Positions 9,301-15,870 of a stretch of 36,233 nucleotides of DNA are shown here, piece by piece. The stretch covers positions 1 through 36,233 of the forward strand of contig JAGAAO010000037.1 of the NCBI GenBank assembly GCA_017615275.1, in the 5' to 3' direction. How positions within the stretch are numbered: position 1 is the stretch's first letter; every line of letters starts with the position of its first letter. The DNA comes from Butyrivibrio sp. GTDB taxonomy: Bacteria > Bacillota > Clostridia > Lachnospirales > Lachnospiraceae. The translations under genes and the position numbers were made by a program. The notes below the pieces were generated by a model. The model had not been told where the DNA came from and did not search any database. It saw only the letters and a list, made by a program, of their open reading frames with translations.

Positions 9301-10870
9301 AATCATTTCCGACAACACCAAAGTATGTCGAATCACCAAGCATTCCGATAATATCGCCTGCTGAGTATTTATCTGTACCCTTCCAAGTATGTCCGTTATC
9401 ACATTTTACATATGCATATACACAGAATGATGATGTCTGGAATGAAACAACGTCACTTGAATCTCCAAGCTTAACAGAACCGTTGTCGATCAATTCAAAA
9501 TCAATCTGGCTTGCTGTGATATTGGTTGCATCACTTGTCTTGTCATAGTTCTCTTTTACGCCTTCTGCAAGAGGAAGGTGTACGATTGAAATATCTTCTG
9601 CATTCTCTGCTTCAAGATCAGAAGAAATTCTGTTGTCATTATATTCAATAGAAACAGCTACTGTTCCTTCTGTAGGATCATACTCTACTTCATCGAGGAT
9701 GAATGCGATATCAAAGAGTACTGTGTTCTCCTGAGTGTACTCTACTGCCTCTTCTTCACCTCTCTTTTCAGCGATTGCATCAGCGTTATTATTAAGTGCA
9801 TCCAAATAAGCTGAGTAATTGTAACCACTTGTAGTAGGTTCTACATCAGTAACAGAAAGTTCGATTCCCTCGGGGAACATCTCGGGCTTTGACAAAACAG
9901 CCTTAACGGTTATTTCGCCATTCTTATATACGAACTCTTTCTGAGTATTTGCAGCATTGTATACGAATCTGAGCTCTGCATCTTCTGTGATCTCTAATTT
10001 CTTACCTTCCTTGGTTGTTGCTTCGTAATACGAATACTCTGCAACTTCGCCCTCTTTATCGGTAAGAAGTGAAGCGCTGTCTTCATTTTCTTCGTCTGCC
10101 TTAGAAACTGAAGCTTCCTTTGTCTTCTTAGCGATCTTTACGATCTCTTCATCGTCAATAAGTGCTTTGCTGAAGAAGTAACCATCAAATTCCTCGACCT
10201 CTTCTTTTTTGATCTCTAAGGATTCATTAATGGAAAGTTCTTTTGACTCAGCAATCTCCTTATCATGCGAATCTACATATAATTCTTTTATGACTACATC
10301 TTTTAAGTCTTCTATTGAAGATTCGGTAGAAGATGCTGCCGTTGATGCGTCTGTAGACATTGCTGATGAAGCCATGCTTGACGCGTCTGAAGATGCTTCT
10401 GTTGTTGCTGTTGAAGCGCTATCAGAAACTACTTCTTCTTTTTCCCCATCTTTTTTCTCTGATGTTACATCTGTAGCGGCGCTGTCATTTCCGTCAGAGC
10501 TTGCGGAGAGATTCTCGGCATTCTCATTGTTATTGCCGTCTCCGTTTTCCCCATTCTCTACGGGAGCATTTCCGCCTTCGTCAGTTACATCATCTCCACC
10601 TTCGCCGTCATTCGCTACCTCACTGACTTCTTCTTCCTTGTTGTTCATCTCTTCGATGAGCTCAGCCTCAAAGTCGTCATCCGCAGTATCGAGCACAACA
10701 CCAATGGACTGTGCGCCTTCCTCTGTCATCGCAGCAGCAGGTTTATTAAGCATGTATAATGTAATAGAACCTGTTAACATAGCGATGCACAAAACAAATG
10801 CAATCCATTTTTTGTGTCTCAAATGCTTCTTGATGTAGTTTTCTGCGCGGTTTTCATAAGCTTTGCGCAT
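6350..10870 (-). CDS. giant LPNSG-anchored adhesin, probable pilus tip subunit
   Basis: A 1506-aa surface protein. An N-terminal basic segment and hydrophobic stretch (about 22-45) form a long signal peptide. Next come a low-complexity region rich in Asp/Glu/Ser/Ala/Asn (about 60-190) and a mixed region (190-500). About 555-720 is FctA-like (YTVTVNKVVNGPRKAGTFYF). A segment around 740-870 resembles the choice-of-anchor A domain (SGTLIAPDA, SGTIIAN). Then follow further FctA/Cna-B-type repeats (about 880-1450), including MKIVVVKKW and IKIKKVWTV. LPNSG is at 1466-1470, followed by a membrane helix and RIKRKK. Size and position before the major pilin suggest a tip adhesin. The ligand is unknown. 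Confidence 0.87.
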   Translation of the reverse strand: MRKAYENRAENYIKKHLRHKKWIAFVLCIAMLTGSITLYMLNKPAAAMTEEGAQSIGVVLDTADDDFEAELIEEMNNKEEEVSEVANDGEGGDDVTDEGGNAPVENGENGDGNNNENAENLSASSDGNDSAATDVTSEKKDGEKEEVVSDSASTATTEASSDASSMASSAMSTDASTAASSTESSIEDLKDVVIKELYVDSHDKEIAESKELSINESLEIKKEEVEEFDGYFFSKALIDDEEIVKIAKKTKEASVSKADEENEDSASLLTDKEGEVAEYSYYEATTKEGKKLEITEDAELRFVYNAANTQKEFVYKNGEITVKAVLSKPEMFPEGIELSVTDVEPTTSGYNYSAYLDALNNNADAIAEKRGEEEAVEYTQENTVLFDIAFILDEVEYDPTEGTVAVSIEYNDNRISSDLEAENAEDISIVHLPLAEGVKENYDKTSDATNITASQIDFELIDNGSVKLGDSSDVVSFQTSSFCVYAYVKCDNGHTWKGTDKYSAGDIIGMLGDSTYFGVVGNDYDGCKNHSEANIAVRNIYNVDNYSLGNSANVYQHLGKYTVTVNKVVNGPRKAGTFYFAVFSDPEGKSKINGSDFSITTGADGTGSYTFDFSKVCKNAARGYVLELDKQGGNAIKNDGQFGSYTVSYGGNGFTGVSDGMACYSDNYVENLNGHDPKMILQHIDGNTVYFKSGSTYKSVTEVKTNQYVENTYTGDFPINIGAMLSQARDASSKIANAASTGDVEVANIIATDGRSLRYDLSKYYLGGDENVAVNSGIDIGDKLLVINVDLSNARTYKLDKIKVNGKGTGDWSEVANQIVINLINRNGCGVSTYSGSITADILSGTLIAPDAHITTTGSYSGTIIANKVTKQCEIHKIVIRKHLDMQASLTITNTDAAIIPVELGARKLVNGQTPTDEEIFSFTLRKYSKDKGWETVADDIQNIGESIKYAIEDPAELGIEAKNDYYFMFTENDTKAPYIKDASGILAKVEYCKKGDNVNVKYAVVDAAGVTKALNEGISDKNFKKAVSDPAFNNGKAQSFDLNMTKFLNGSPLQDNNLKFTFWVRMISVAQDGTKTVVGGDKGKYGAVNTVTNNGSNINYPVDAAAWELQPGNTYYFVFGEKASDSASISCDKALIVAKVDYYTNGDGVEKTYYRIADEATVAPIHENFDSCVGLADLCTEANAIPENEAGFYNKSSMKIVVVKKWAQTSTDNIWDVNVKVKRRVKGGEFEDFEQFVISASECSEHDGQVRSTEHVIENVDSCDANGNTYEYVAEEYYNNGSELVKLTPISLVVYDAAGNVVEQASEAEDAVSTVNGYKLTESKTSYDEEGNAKIELTNTPYIKIKKVWTVNGSEVAYKDTEAFGSVFVNLYKSNGGSMELYKGPITLSYGGEWTAEVAVPDAGKYHIVECDSTGETEYRDAPKITYFSYSKDTQIASGTDWQSVFTEGSNAMLVVANERSGNVLPNSGGIGELPILIAGLGTAVSALLGGTAYRIKRKKEESEE

Positions 10871-10923
10871 ATCTCTTTAACCTCTTACCCATAAATTGTC
10901 TGCCAGTTACTTTTTTATATTTT

Positions 10924-11541
10924 TTAAAGTCCTCCAAATTCCGCCAAGGGATAGACTCTAAAAAACACTTTACCAATAAGCTGTTCCTTGGTCACACATC
11001 CGACTACACTACTTCTTGAATCAATAGATGCGCTTCTGTGATCGCCGAGAACGAAATATCTGTTCTCAGGAACCTGATACGGAAAAGTTAGATCGGTCGG
11101 TTCAAAACTCTTTTCTGCATAAGGCTCGTCCAATATTTCCCCGTTTATTGTGACGTTACCATCTGCATCGATGTTGATCCAATCGCCAGGTGAACCAACG
11201 ACTCGCTTTACCAGTACCTTGTTGTTATAGTAGAAAGCAATCAGCTCACCCGCCTCAAAGGTTGAACTGTTCTTAGCCACTACTATGTGTCCGGTCTCAA
11301 GTGTCGGTGTCATACTGTCTCCCGTCACTCTCAATACCGTTATGAAAAAGCTGGAAATAAGAACTGCAAGTGCTGCAACCACAACGACTACTATCAATGT
11401 GTTTCTCAACACTTTCTTATATTCCGATTTGCTATTTTCCCTGTTTAATTCTTGTTTAAGCTGATCCAGAGAAGGTTTGACCTGCTCCTGTTCCTCTTTT
11501 TCTTTTTTGCCTTTTTTTTCTTTTTCCTCTTTATTACCCAT
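10924..11541 (-). CDS. lepB: type I signal peptidase
   Basis: A 205-aa membrane serine peptidase that removes signal peptides. It has a charged Lys/Glu cytosolic N-terminus (1-45), one membrane segment (about 48-69), the catalytic serine in GDSMTPTL (Ser76) and the general-base lysine in KVLVKRVVGSPGD (Lys112). The later box is FVLGDHRSASIDSRS (the GDN/DSR box; here GDHR). Signal peptidases dedicated to pilin processing occur in streptococcal pilus islands, so this copy probably serves the pilins it is encoded with. It lies between the acidic coiled-coil gene and the adhesin gene. Confidence 0.93.
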   Translation of the reverse strand: MGNKEEKEKKGKKEKEEQEQVKPSLDQLKQELNRENSKSEYKKVLRNTLIVVVVVAALAVLISSFFITVLRVTGDSMTPTLETGHIVVAKNSSTFEAGELIAFYYNNKVLVKRVVGSPGDWINIDADGNVTINGEILDEPYAEKSFEPTDLTFPYQVPENRYFVLGDHRSASIDSRSSVVGCVTKEQLIGKVFFRVYPLAEFGGL

Positions 11542-11589
11542 CCGTACTCTCAGTCTTTTCTTTGTTGTAATGCGATTCTTCGGTGCTAA

Positions 11590-12510
11590 TTACATTTCTG
11601 CAGCTCTGAAGTTGTCATAATCATCAAGGTCGTCATACTCATCTTCGTCATCGTACTCTTCCACATCGTCATATTCCTCTGCATCATCGTACTCATCTGC
11701 ATCGTCATATTCTTCTGTGTCGTCATACTCATCGGAGTCATCGTATTCTTCTTCCTCTTCCGAATATTCCTCCTCTTCAGTATCTTCTGCATACTCTTCA
11801 GCTTCAGCTTCTTGTATATAATCATCAGATTCTGCTTCCTGTTCGACTTCTGTCTCGTCGTCCGTGTAAGCTTCATCTGTATATTCCTCTGCTTCCGCAT
11901 ACTCTGCCGCATCCGCTTCTTCGTCTACATCTGTGTGAAGTTCCTCAACCGAATACCCTGTCGCTTCAGCGATTCTAGCATCTATGCTCTGCATTTGAGC
12001 TTTTTCATAAAGTGCTATTCTCTGTTTGCTCTCTTCGATATCTTTCATAAGAGCATCGTATTCGACTTCAGCGTTCTTCTTTACAGTTTCAACATAAATG
12101 TTTGCTGCTCTCTGAGCCGCTTCAAATATGCCACCAAGTTGTATGGACGCTTCGGCAAGTGATTGTGAATTCTCGATCTTCTCGAGTGAATCATCGACCT
12201 GCCGTTGCAGCTCTTCCTTCTCTCTTGAAAGTCTGGCTTTTAAACCGGAAATGTCCTTATCGAACTTTTCCTGCATCTCCGCTTTCTGTTCATTGAATTT
12301 TGCTCTCATCTGAGCTTTTTCTTCATCGAAACTCTTCAGCAGATTACTGCGCTCTTCAGCCATTTCCTTAAGGAGTTGCTGCTTTTCCCGTTCAGTTTCT
12401 TCCTTCATTTCCTTTTCATGTTGCTTAGCTGCCTCGGCTTCTTCGGAAAAGTTAATCATCATTTCCAAAAGTTCTGTTCTGCTGAGTTTTTTTAAGTTGA
12501 CCTCTGCCAT
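11590..12510 (-). CDS. acidic coiled-coil protein, first gene of the pilus operon
   Basis: A 306-aa protein of unknown function, with no signal peptide or membrane helix. Residues about 1-30 contain a short conserved-looking head (LKKLSRTELLEMMINFSEEAE). Residues 20-165 are a long Glu/Lys/Gln-rich predicted coiled coil with heptad character. Residues about 190-300 are extremely acidic, ending in seven hexapeptide repeats of the form EYDDxD/E. It is the first gene after the c-di-GMP riboswitch leader and precedes signal peptidase. It could be a cytoplasmic scaffold or regulator of pilus assembly; this is inference. Ribosome site GGGACGG is modest. Confidence 0.8.
   Translation of the reverse strand: MAEVNLKKLSRTELLEMMINFSEEAEAAKQHEKEMKEETEREKQQLLKEMAEERSNLLKSFDEEKAQMRAKFNEQKAEMQEKFDKDISGLKARLSREKEELQRQVDDSLEKIENSQSLAEASIQLGGIFEAAQRAANIYVETVKKNAEVEYDALMKDIEESKQRIALYEKAQMQSIDARIAEATGYSVEELHTDVDEEADAAEYAEAEEYTDEAYTDDETEVEQEAESDDYIQEAEAEEYAEDTEEEEYSEEEEEYDDSDEYDDTEEYDDADEYDDAEEYDDVEEYDDEDEYDDLDDYDNFRAAEM
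11623..11748 (-). repeat. 18-bp tandem repeat coding for EYDDxD/E units
   Basis: Seven consecutive 18-base units code for EYDD followed by two variable residues (SD, TE, AD, AE, VE, ED, LD). The units differ at synonymous and variable positions, so the array is somewhat diverged. Copy number could vary between strains by slippage. Confidence 0.85.
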
Positions 12511-12568
12511 TTTCCGTCCCTACATTTCTGTTGTTGAGGAATCTTATACAAGCACTTCACCAACGTAA

Positions 12569-12780
12569 TAAAAAAAAGCTATCCTGCATCCGACTCCTTG
12601 TCTTTACATGATACCTTCGTTTACACACAGGCAGTCGCAAAGCTTGAGTCAGTAGTTGATGAAATTACGCTCCCAAGTACGCACCGCGCTAATCTGCGGA
12701 GGTTCATCCATGAACAATAGCCGTACCGTAACTTGCATAAAATTAGACCGTCTGAAGAGTTTCGCAGCCCGGTCCTCATT
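12569..12780 (-). other. structured leader RNA of unknown type, between c-di-GMP aptamer and first pilus gene
   Basis: About 210 bases with nested inverted repeats on the transcribed strand. A two-part helix pairs 12727-12731 with 12665-12669 and 12722-12726 with 12677-12681. Enclosed by it are a hairpin GTTCA/TGAAC (12702-12715) and a hairpin CCGC/GCGG (12684-12699). A separate hairpin GACCG/CGGTC (12746-12774) precedes them. Downstream, AGGAGTCG (12591-12598) can pair either with CGACTgCCT (12629-12637) or, in part, with GACTC (12646-12650), and an 8-U tract follows (12570-12577). It may be an expression platform. I do not recognise the family. Confidence 0.55.
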
Positions 12781-12800
12781 TTGGCGCTATCAACTCAGCG

Positions 12801-12890
12801 CCAGCAACTGGCTGTCTGTCACGTATTTGTGATTAAGACCCTCTAGTTTTGCGTCACCGCTTTCCAGCGGCTTTGCCCCTTTATTTGCTA
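12801..12890 (-). promoter_or_regulatory. cyclic-di-GMP-I (GEMM) riboswitch
   Basis: On the minus strand the conserved blocks of the class I c-di-GMP aptamer appear in order. GGGGCAAAG opens it; then come a GC-rich stem capped by the GAAA tetraloop (GCTGGAAAGC), TGACGCAAAACTAGAGG, GGTCTTAA, a variable hairpin (CAC...GTG), and GACAGCCAGTTGCTGG. This matches the known GGCAAA / GAAA / GACGCAAAGCC / GGTCTAA / GACAGCC-GGTTGCC pattern. A perfect hairpin GGCGCT/AGCGCC (12783-12802) follows directly. The aptamer precedes the pilus operon, so c-di-GMP is expected to control pilus synthesis. Whether it is an ON or OFF switch cannot be read off. Confidence 0.9.
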
Positions 12891-12900
12891 AGTTAAACAC

Positions 12901-12928
12901 GTTATAACGAAAACGCTTACATTGAAAA
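12901..12928 (-). promoter_or_regulatory. possible promoter of the riboswitch-pilus transcript
   Basis: TTTTCA (12923-12928), a 16-base spacer and TATAAC (12901-12906) on the minus strand would start RNA about 5 bases before the aptamer. The -35 is weak, so this is tentative. Confidence 0.35.
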
Positions 12929-13018
12929 TACTATATTTCGTCATGTCGTAAAATGAATATAACGCATTGAAAATCAAAACGCAACTACTTTTTCACAGAA
13001 AAAACACAGTTTCCACAC

Positions 13019-13045
13019 AAAAAGGGCTGAACCCACGTTCAGCCC
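13019..13045 (-). terminator. intrinsic terminator of flgE
   Basis: GGGCTGAAC-GTGG-GTTCAGCCC: a perfect 9-bp stem with a 4-base loop, followed on the transcribed strand by TTTTT. It separates flgE from the pilus leader, so the pilus operon needs its own promoter. Confidence 0.92.
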
Positions 13046-13095
13046 TATGTTACAAAATTTCACTTTCGCAAAAATTTTTTAAAGTTTCCGTAATT

Positions 13096-14406
13096 TTATC
13101 GCTTCAAGCCCCTAAGGATTTGTAGCATTTCGTCAGAAGTCGTGATTACACGGCTATTTGCCTGGAAACCACGTTGTGTTGTTATCATGTCGGTAAATTC
13201 TTTTGCCAGATCGACGTTACTCGTCTCCAATACACCGGATGAAATGTAGCCTCCGTCTGCTGTAACGTCCATGATCTGTGCGGCTCCCGAGTTAAGTGAC
13301 TCGGCGTACAGATTATCTCCAACCATCTCAAGACCCATGGCATTATTGAACTCCGCCACAGCTATCTGAGCGATTTTTACCGTCTGACCGTTGGAATACT
13401 TGGCGTATATCGATCCATTGTCCGTTACCGACATTCCGGTCATACTTCCGTTCGCGTATCCCTTGTTAAGCCCGTTCGCATCTCCCTTGTAACCGTAGAT
13501 CGAAGAGCTGTGAGTTGCAGTTGTGCCTGCGTAGTTCGTAGTATTTGAAAGGTCGATATTAAGAGGACCTATCATCGATGCTTCGCCTCCGAATGTCAAA
13601 GTAACCATTCCGCTCGCATTACCACCGGCGCTTACAAGCTCGCCCGAACTCTTGCTATATACAAGATTGATATTGGTATCTGTTGTGTTTGTAAGAATTT
13701 TTCCCTCATCATTTTGAACAGTTGCAAGAGATAACCTGAAAGTATTGTCCGCGCCATCTCCGCCGTCTGTAAGATTAAATTTAAGAGTGTATGTTCTTCC
13801 GTCATTTCCGAACACTTCAACTCTGAGATTCTTGCCGTCTTGCTCTTTTAAAGAACCGTCAAGACTGTCTATATTTCCTCTGAAATACGATGCGGAAGTT
13901 GCCGTTCCGCCTATTGTCTTAGTTGCATCTGTTATAAGATCGAGTCTCGTTACGTTTGCTCCCGGTGTGATACCTCCGTCGCCCATTACACCCATAACAT
14001 AATAACCGTTGTTCTGTGTTACGAGACTTCCGTCCGAATCAATCGTGAACGCTCCGTCTCTGGTATAGTTCCTGGTCTGACTGTCGGGAGTGATCATGAA
14101 AAATGAATCTCCGGTGATCATGAAATCAAAAGCATTGCCTGTTGTCTGCATAGAGCCCGACTTTGATATATTCGTATATATCGACGCAACTTTAGATCCC
14201 AGTCCTACCTGAGACGCATTAGTCGTAGCAACGTTATCTCCCGCTCCCGTACCATTCTTTATTGTCTGGTAAAGAACATCCGAAAATCCCGCTGCCTGTG
14301 ATTTAAATGCTGTAGTATTAACATTGGCAATATTGTTACCAATGACATCCATTTCCATTTGATGGGTTGTAAGTCCGGCCACACCTGACCAAAGAGATCT
14401 CATCAT
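13096..14406 (-). CDS. flgE: flagellar hook protein FlgE
   Basis: A 436-aa axial flagellar protein. The N-terminal rod/hook signature is SGVAGLTTHQMEMDVIGNNIANVNTTAFK, read here in its core GNNIANVNTTAFK, and the C-terminal helix is FTDMITTQRGFQANSRV ... ILRGLKR. The length and large central region (about 90-340) fit the hook protein rather than the 260-aa rod proteins FlgF/FlgG. It stands alone, away from a flagellar operon, with its own promoter and terminator. The start has GGAGG nine bases upstream. Sigma-28 and possible CsrA control are described separately. It could be a second hook paralogue; other flagellar genes are outside this window. Confidence 0.85.
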   Translation of the reverse strand: MMRSLWSGVAGLTTHQMEMDVIGNNIANVNTTAFKSQAAGFSDVLYQTIKNGTGAGDNVATTNASQVGLGSKVASIYTNISKSGSMQTTGNAFDFMITGDSFFMITPDSQTRNYTRDGAFTIDSDGSLVTQNNGYYVMGVMGDGGITPGANVTRLDLITDATKTIGGTATSASYFRGNIDSLDGSLKEQDGKNLRVEVFGNDGRTYTLKFNLTDGGDGADNTFRLSLATVQNDEGKILTNTTDTNINLVYSKSSGELVSAGGNASGMVTLTFGGEASMIGPLNIDLSNTTNYAGTTATHSSSIYGYKGDANGLNKGYANGSMTGMSVTDNGSIYAKYSNGQTVKIAQIAVAEFNNAMGLEMVGDNLYAESLNSGAAQIMDVTADGGYISSGVLETSNVDLAKEFTDMITTQRGFQANSRVITTSDEMLQILRGLKR

Positions 14407-14465
14407 AGATACACACCTCCAAGCACCACTGCCTTATATGAAAGCAATGGTTCCTTTTCTCCAAT

Positions 14466-14479
14466 GTACTTCCGTGTAC
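14466..14479 (-). promoter_or_regulatory. candidate CsrA-binding hairpin 1 in flgE 5' UTR
   Basis: GTACACGGAAGTAC folds as GUAC/GUAC with GGA in the loop. It matches the SELEX-type CsrA consensus RUACARGGAUGU at 10 of 12 positions. It lies about 60 bases before the flgE start. Confidence 0.55.
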
Positions 14480-14488
14480 TATGTGAGC

Positions 14489-14504
14489 GAGCCTCTCCGT
14501 GCTC
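14489..14504 (-). promoter_or_regulatory. candidate CsrA-binding hairpin 2 in flgE 5' UTR
   Basis: GAGCACGGAGAGGCTC folds as GAGC/GCUC with ACGGAGAG in the loop, again presenting CGGA. It is ten bases from hairpin 1, the kind of spacing that allows one CsrA dimer to bridge two sites. Confidence 0.5.
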
Positions 14505-14545
14505 CAAAGAAGAAAAGTAATCCGATAGACTACCTGCTATTACCT

Positions 14546-14573
14546 TTATCGGACACTTTCCTCATTTCCTTTA
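14546..14573 (-). promoter_or_regulatory. sigma-28 (SigD/FliA) type promoter of flgE
   Basis: TAAA (14570-14573), a 16-base spacer and TCCGATAA (14546-14553) on the minus strand. The consensus is TAAA-N15-GCCGATAA, so only one -10 base and one spacer base differ. It would start a leader of about 130 bases. Confidence 0.8.
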
Positions 14574-14867
14574 GAGCAATAATAAAAAAATTAAAAAAGT
14601 AAAAAATTTTCGACATTGACGTTTTTTGTAACTCAAATTTGCTTATATTCTGTTTTATCCCCCCTTTCGACACGACACTAACATAATATTTCCAAATATT
14701 TTATTAACATCTATTAACATACTAACATGTTCTTTGTAACCTTTCAAGATGTCAATGCATAAAAAATAAGATCTTCATTCTCATGATCGCGGCTTTTTCT
14801 CACCATTTTGACCACAGAACAAAAATCTTATTTCGCAATGTCGTACTATTAACAATTCTCTCAAACG
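14574..14867. other. AT-rich intergenic region, flgE promoter to serine acetyltransferase stop
   Basis: No open frame. AAATAAGAT (near 14820) and ATCTTATTT (near 14768) form a 9-bp inverted repeat with about 50 bases between them and a U-rich tail on the minus strand, a possible terminator for the serine acetyltransferase gene. Beyond that I see only AT-rich sequence. Confidence 0.4.
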
Positions 14868-15767
14868 TCAGGAATTCTTCATGCTTATCCTGCTTTTAGC
14901 CGGCACGGATGCAGTAATAAAGGCATTTGCGCCTATAACACTTCCTTCTCCTATCACGGTTTCTCCACCAAGTATCGACGCTCCGGCATAGATAGTGACA
15001 TCATTTTCGATAGTGGGATGTCTTTTCACCCCTTTGAGTGCCTGTCCGCCTCTTGTTGACAATCCACCGATAGTCACTCCCTGATACATCTTGACGTGTT
15101 CTCCGATGATAGACGTCTCACCGATAACAATTCCCGTACCGTGATCTATCATGAAGTACTTGCCTATCGTTGCACCGGGATGGATGTCGATTCCCGTCTT
15201 GGAGTGCGCATACTCCGTCATCATTCTGGGAATAAGCGGCACCCTGAGAAGATAGAGCTCATGTGCGATCCTGTTTACCGTCGTGGCAAAAAGTCCCGGA
15301 TAAGAAAGGATTATCTCCTCCTTGCTGTACGCAGCAGGGTCTCCCGCGTAGCATGCCTGCACATCAGTATCAAGATACTCACGTATCTTGGGAATTCTCT
15401 TAAAGAACTCATGTGTGATCTTCCTTGCTCCGCAATCAAGCGTCTCGTCGCTTGAAGGCGTGAACTCATCACTGTGCCTGAAAGCTATAGCTATCTGCTT
15501 GTTCATGTTGTATATGACATCCTCGATGACGATGGAAATTCTGTTTCCGTCACTGTAGCTCTTATAAACCTTGTCCCTGTAATATCCGGGAAATATGATT
15601 CTGATAAGCTTGATGACGATGTCTTTTACAGCATCTCTGTCAGGCTGATTGTAGATATCCATATTGTCGATATCCCTGCCGTTCTCATAATCACTCAGGA
15701 TCAGCCCGACTATCTCTTCTATCTCGTTCTTCAAACTGCCTTTGTCATACTTGTAGTTGTAATCCAT
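14868..15767 (-). CDS. serine O-acetyltransferase (CysE/EpsC type)
   Basis: A 299-aa enzyme that makes O-acetylserine from serine and acetyl-CoA, the first step of cysteine synthesis. The N-terminal helical domain (about 1-150) precedes a left-handed beta-helix with hexapeptide repeats (about 190-285): GIDIHPGATIGKYFMIDHGTGIVIGE, of which IDHGTG and the His/Asp pair are typical of the active site, then GVTIGG and VTIYAGASILGGETVIG. The length fits the longer form found in Clostridia. It is transcribed alone, divergent from the dihydrouridine synthase. No cysK lies nearby. Confidence 0.88.
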   Translation of the reverse strand: MDYNYKYDKGSLKNEIEEIVGLILSDYENGRDIDNMDIYNQPDRDAVKDIVIKLIRIIFPGYYRDKVYKSYSDGNRISIVIEDVIYNMNKQIAIAFRHSDEFTPSSDETLDCGARKITHEFFKRIPKIREYLDTDVQACYAGDPAAYSKEEIILSYPGLFATTVNRIAHELYLLRVPLIPRMMTEYAHSKTGIDIHPGATIGKYFMIDHGTGIVIGETSIIGEHVKMYQGVTIGGLSTRGGQALKGVKRHPTIENDVTIYAGASILGGETVIGEGSVIGANAFITASVPAKSRISMKNS

Positions 15768-15803
15768 AGCATTCTCCGATTTAAATTATTTTTTGCGTTT
15801 TGC

Positions 15804-15832
15804 TTGACGCTCATACCATATAATACCATAAT
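15804..15832 (+). promoter_or_regulatory. sigma-A promoter of the dihydrouridine synthase gene
   Basis: TTGACG (15804-15809), a 17-base spacer and CATAAT (15827-15832), giving a leader of about 30 bases. It lies in the 103-base divergent intergenic region. Confidence 0.65.
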
Positions 15833-15870
15833 AATCGGGAAATGTAGGATATTTTAGGAGAAAACCACAG

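Noticed and set aside
10209-10838. Plus-strand open frame opposite the adhesin N-terminal region
   Set aside because: It is the antisense of a low-complexity Asp/Ser/Glu region, gives a Ser/Phe-rich sequence with no start signal, and the minus-strand gene is certain.
12569-12780. A second c-di-GMP aptamer (class I or II) or a group I intron in the pilus leader
   Set aside because: None of the conserved blocks of class I or II aptamers recurs, and I could not find a convincing P7/P3 core for a group I intron.
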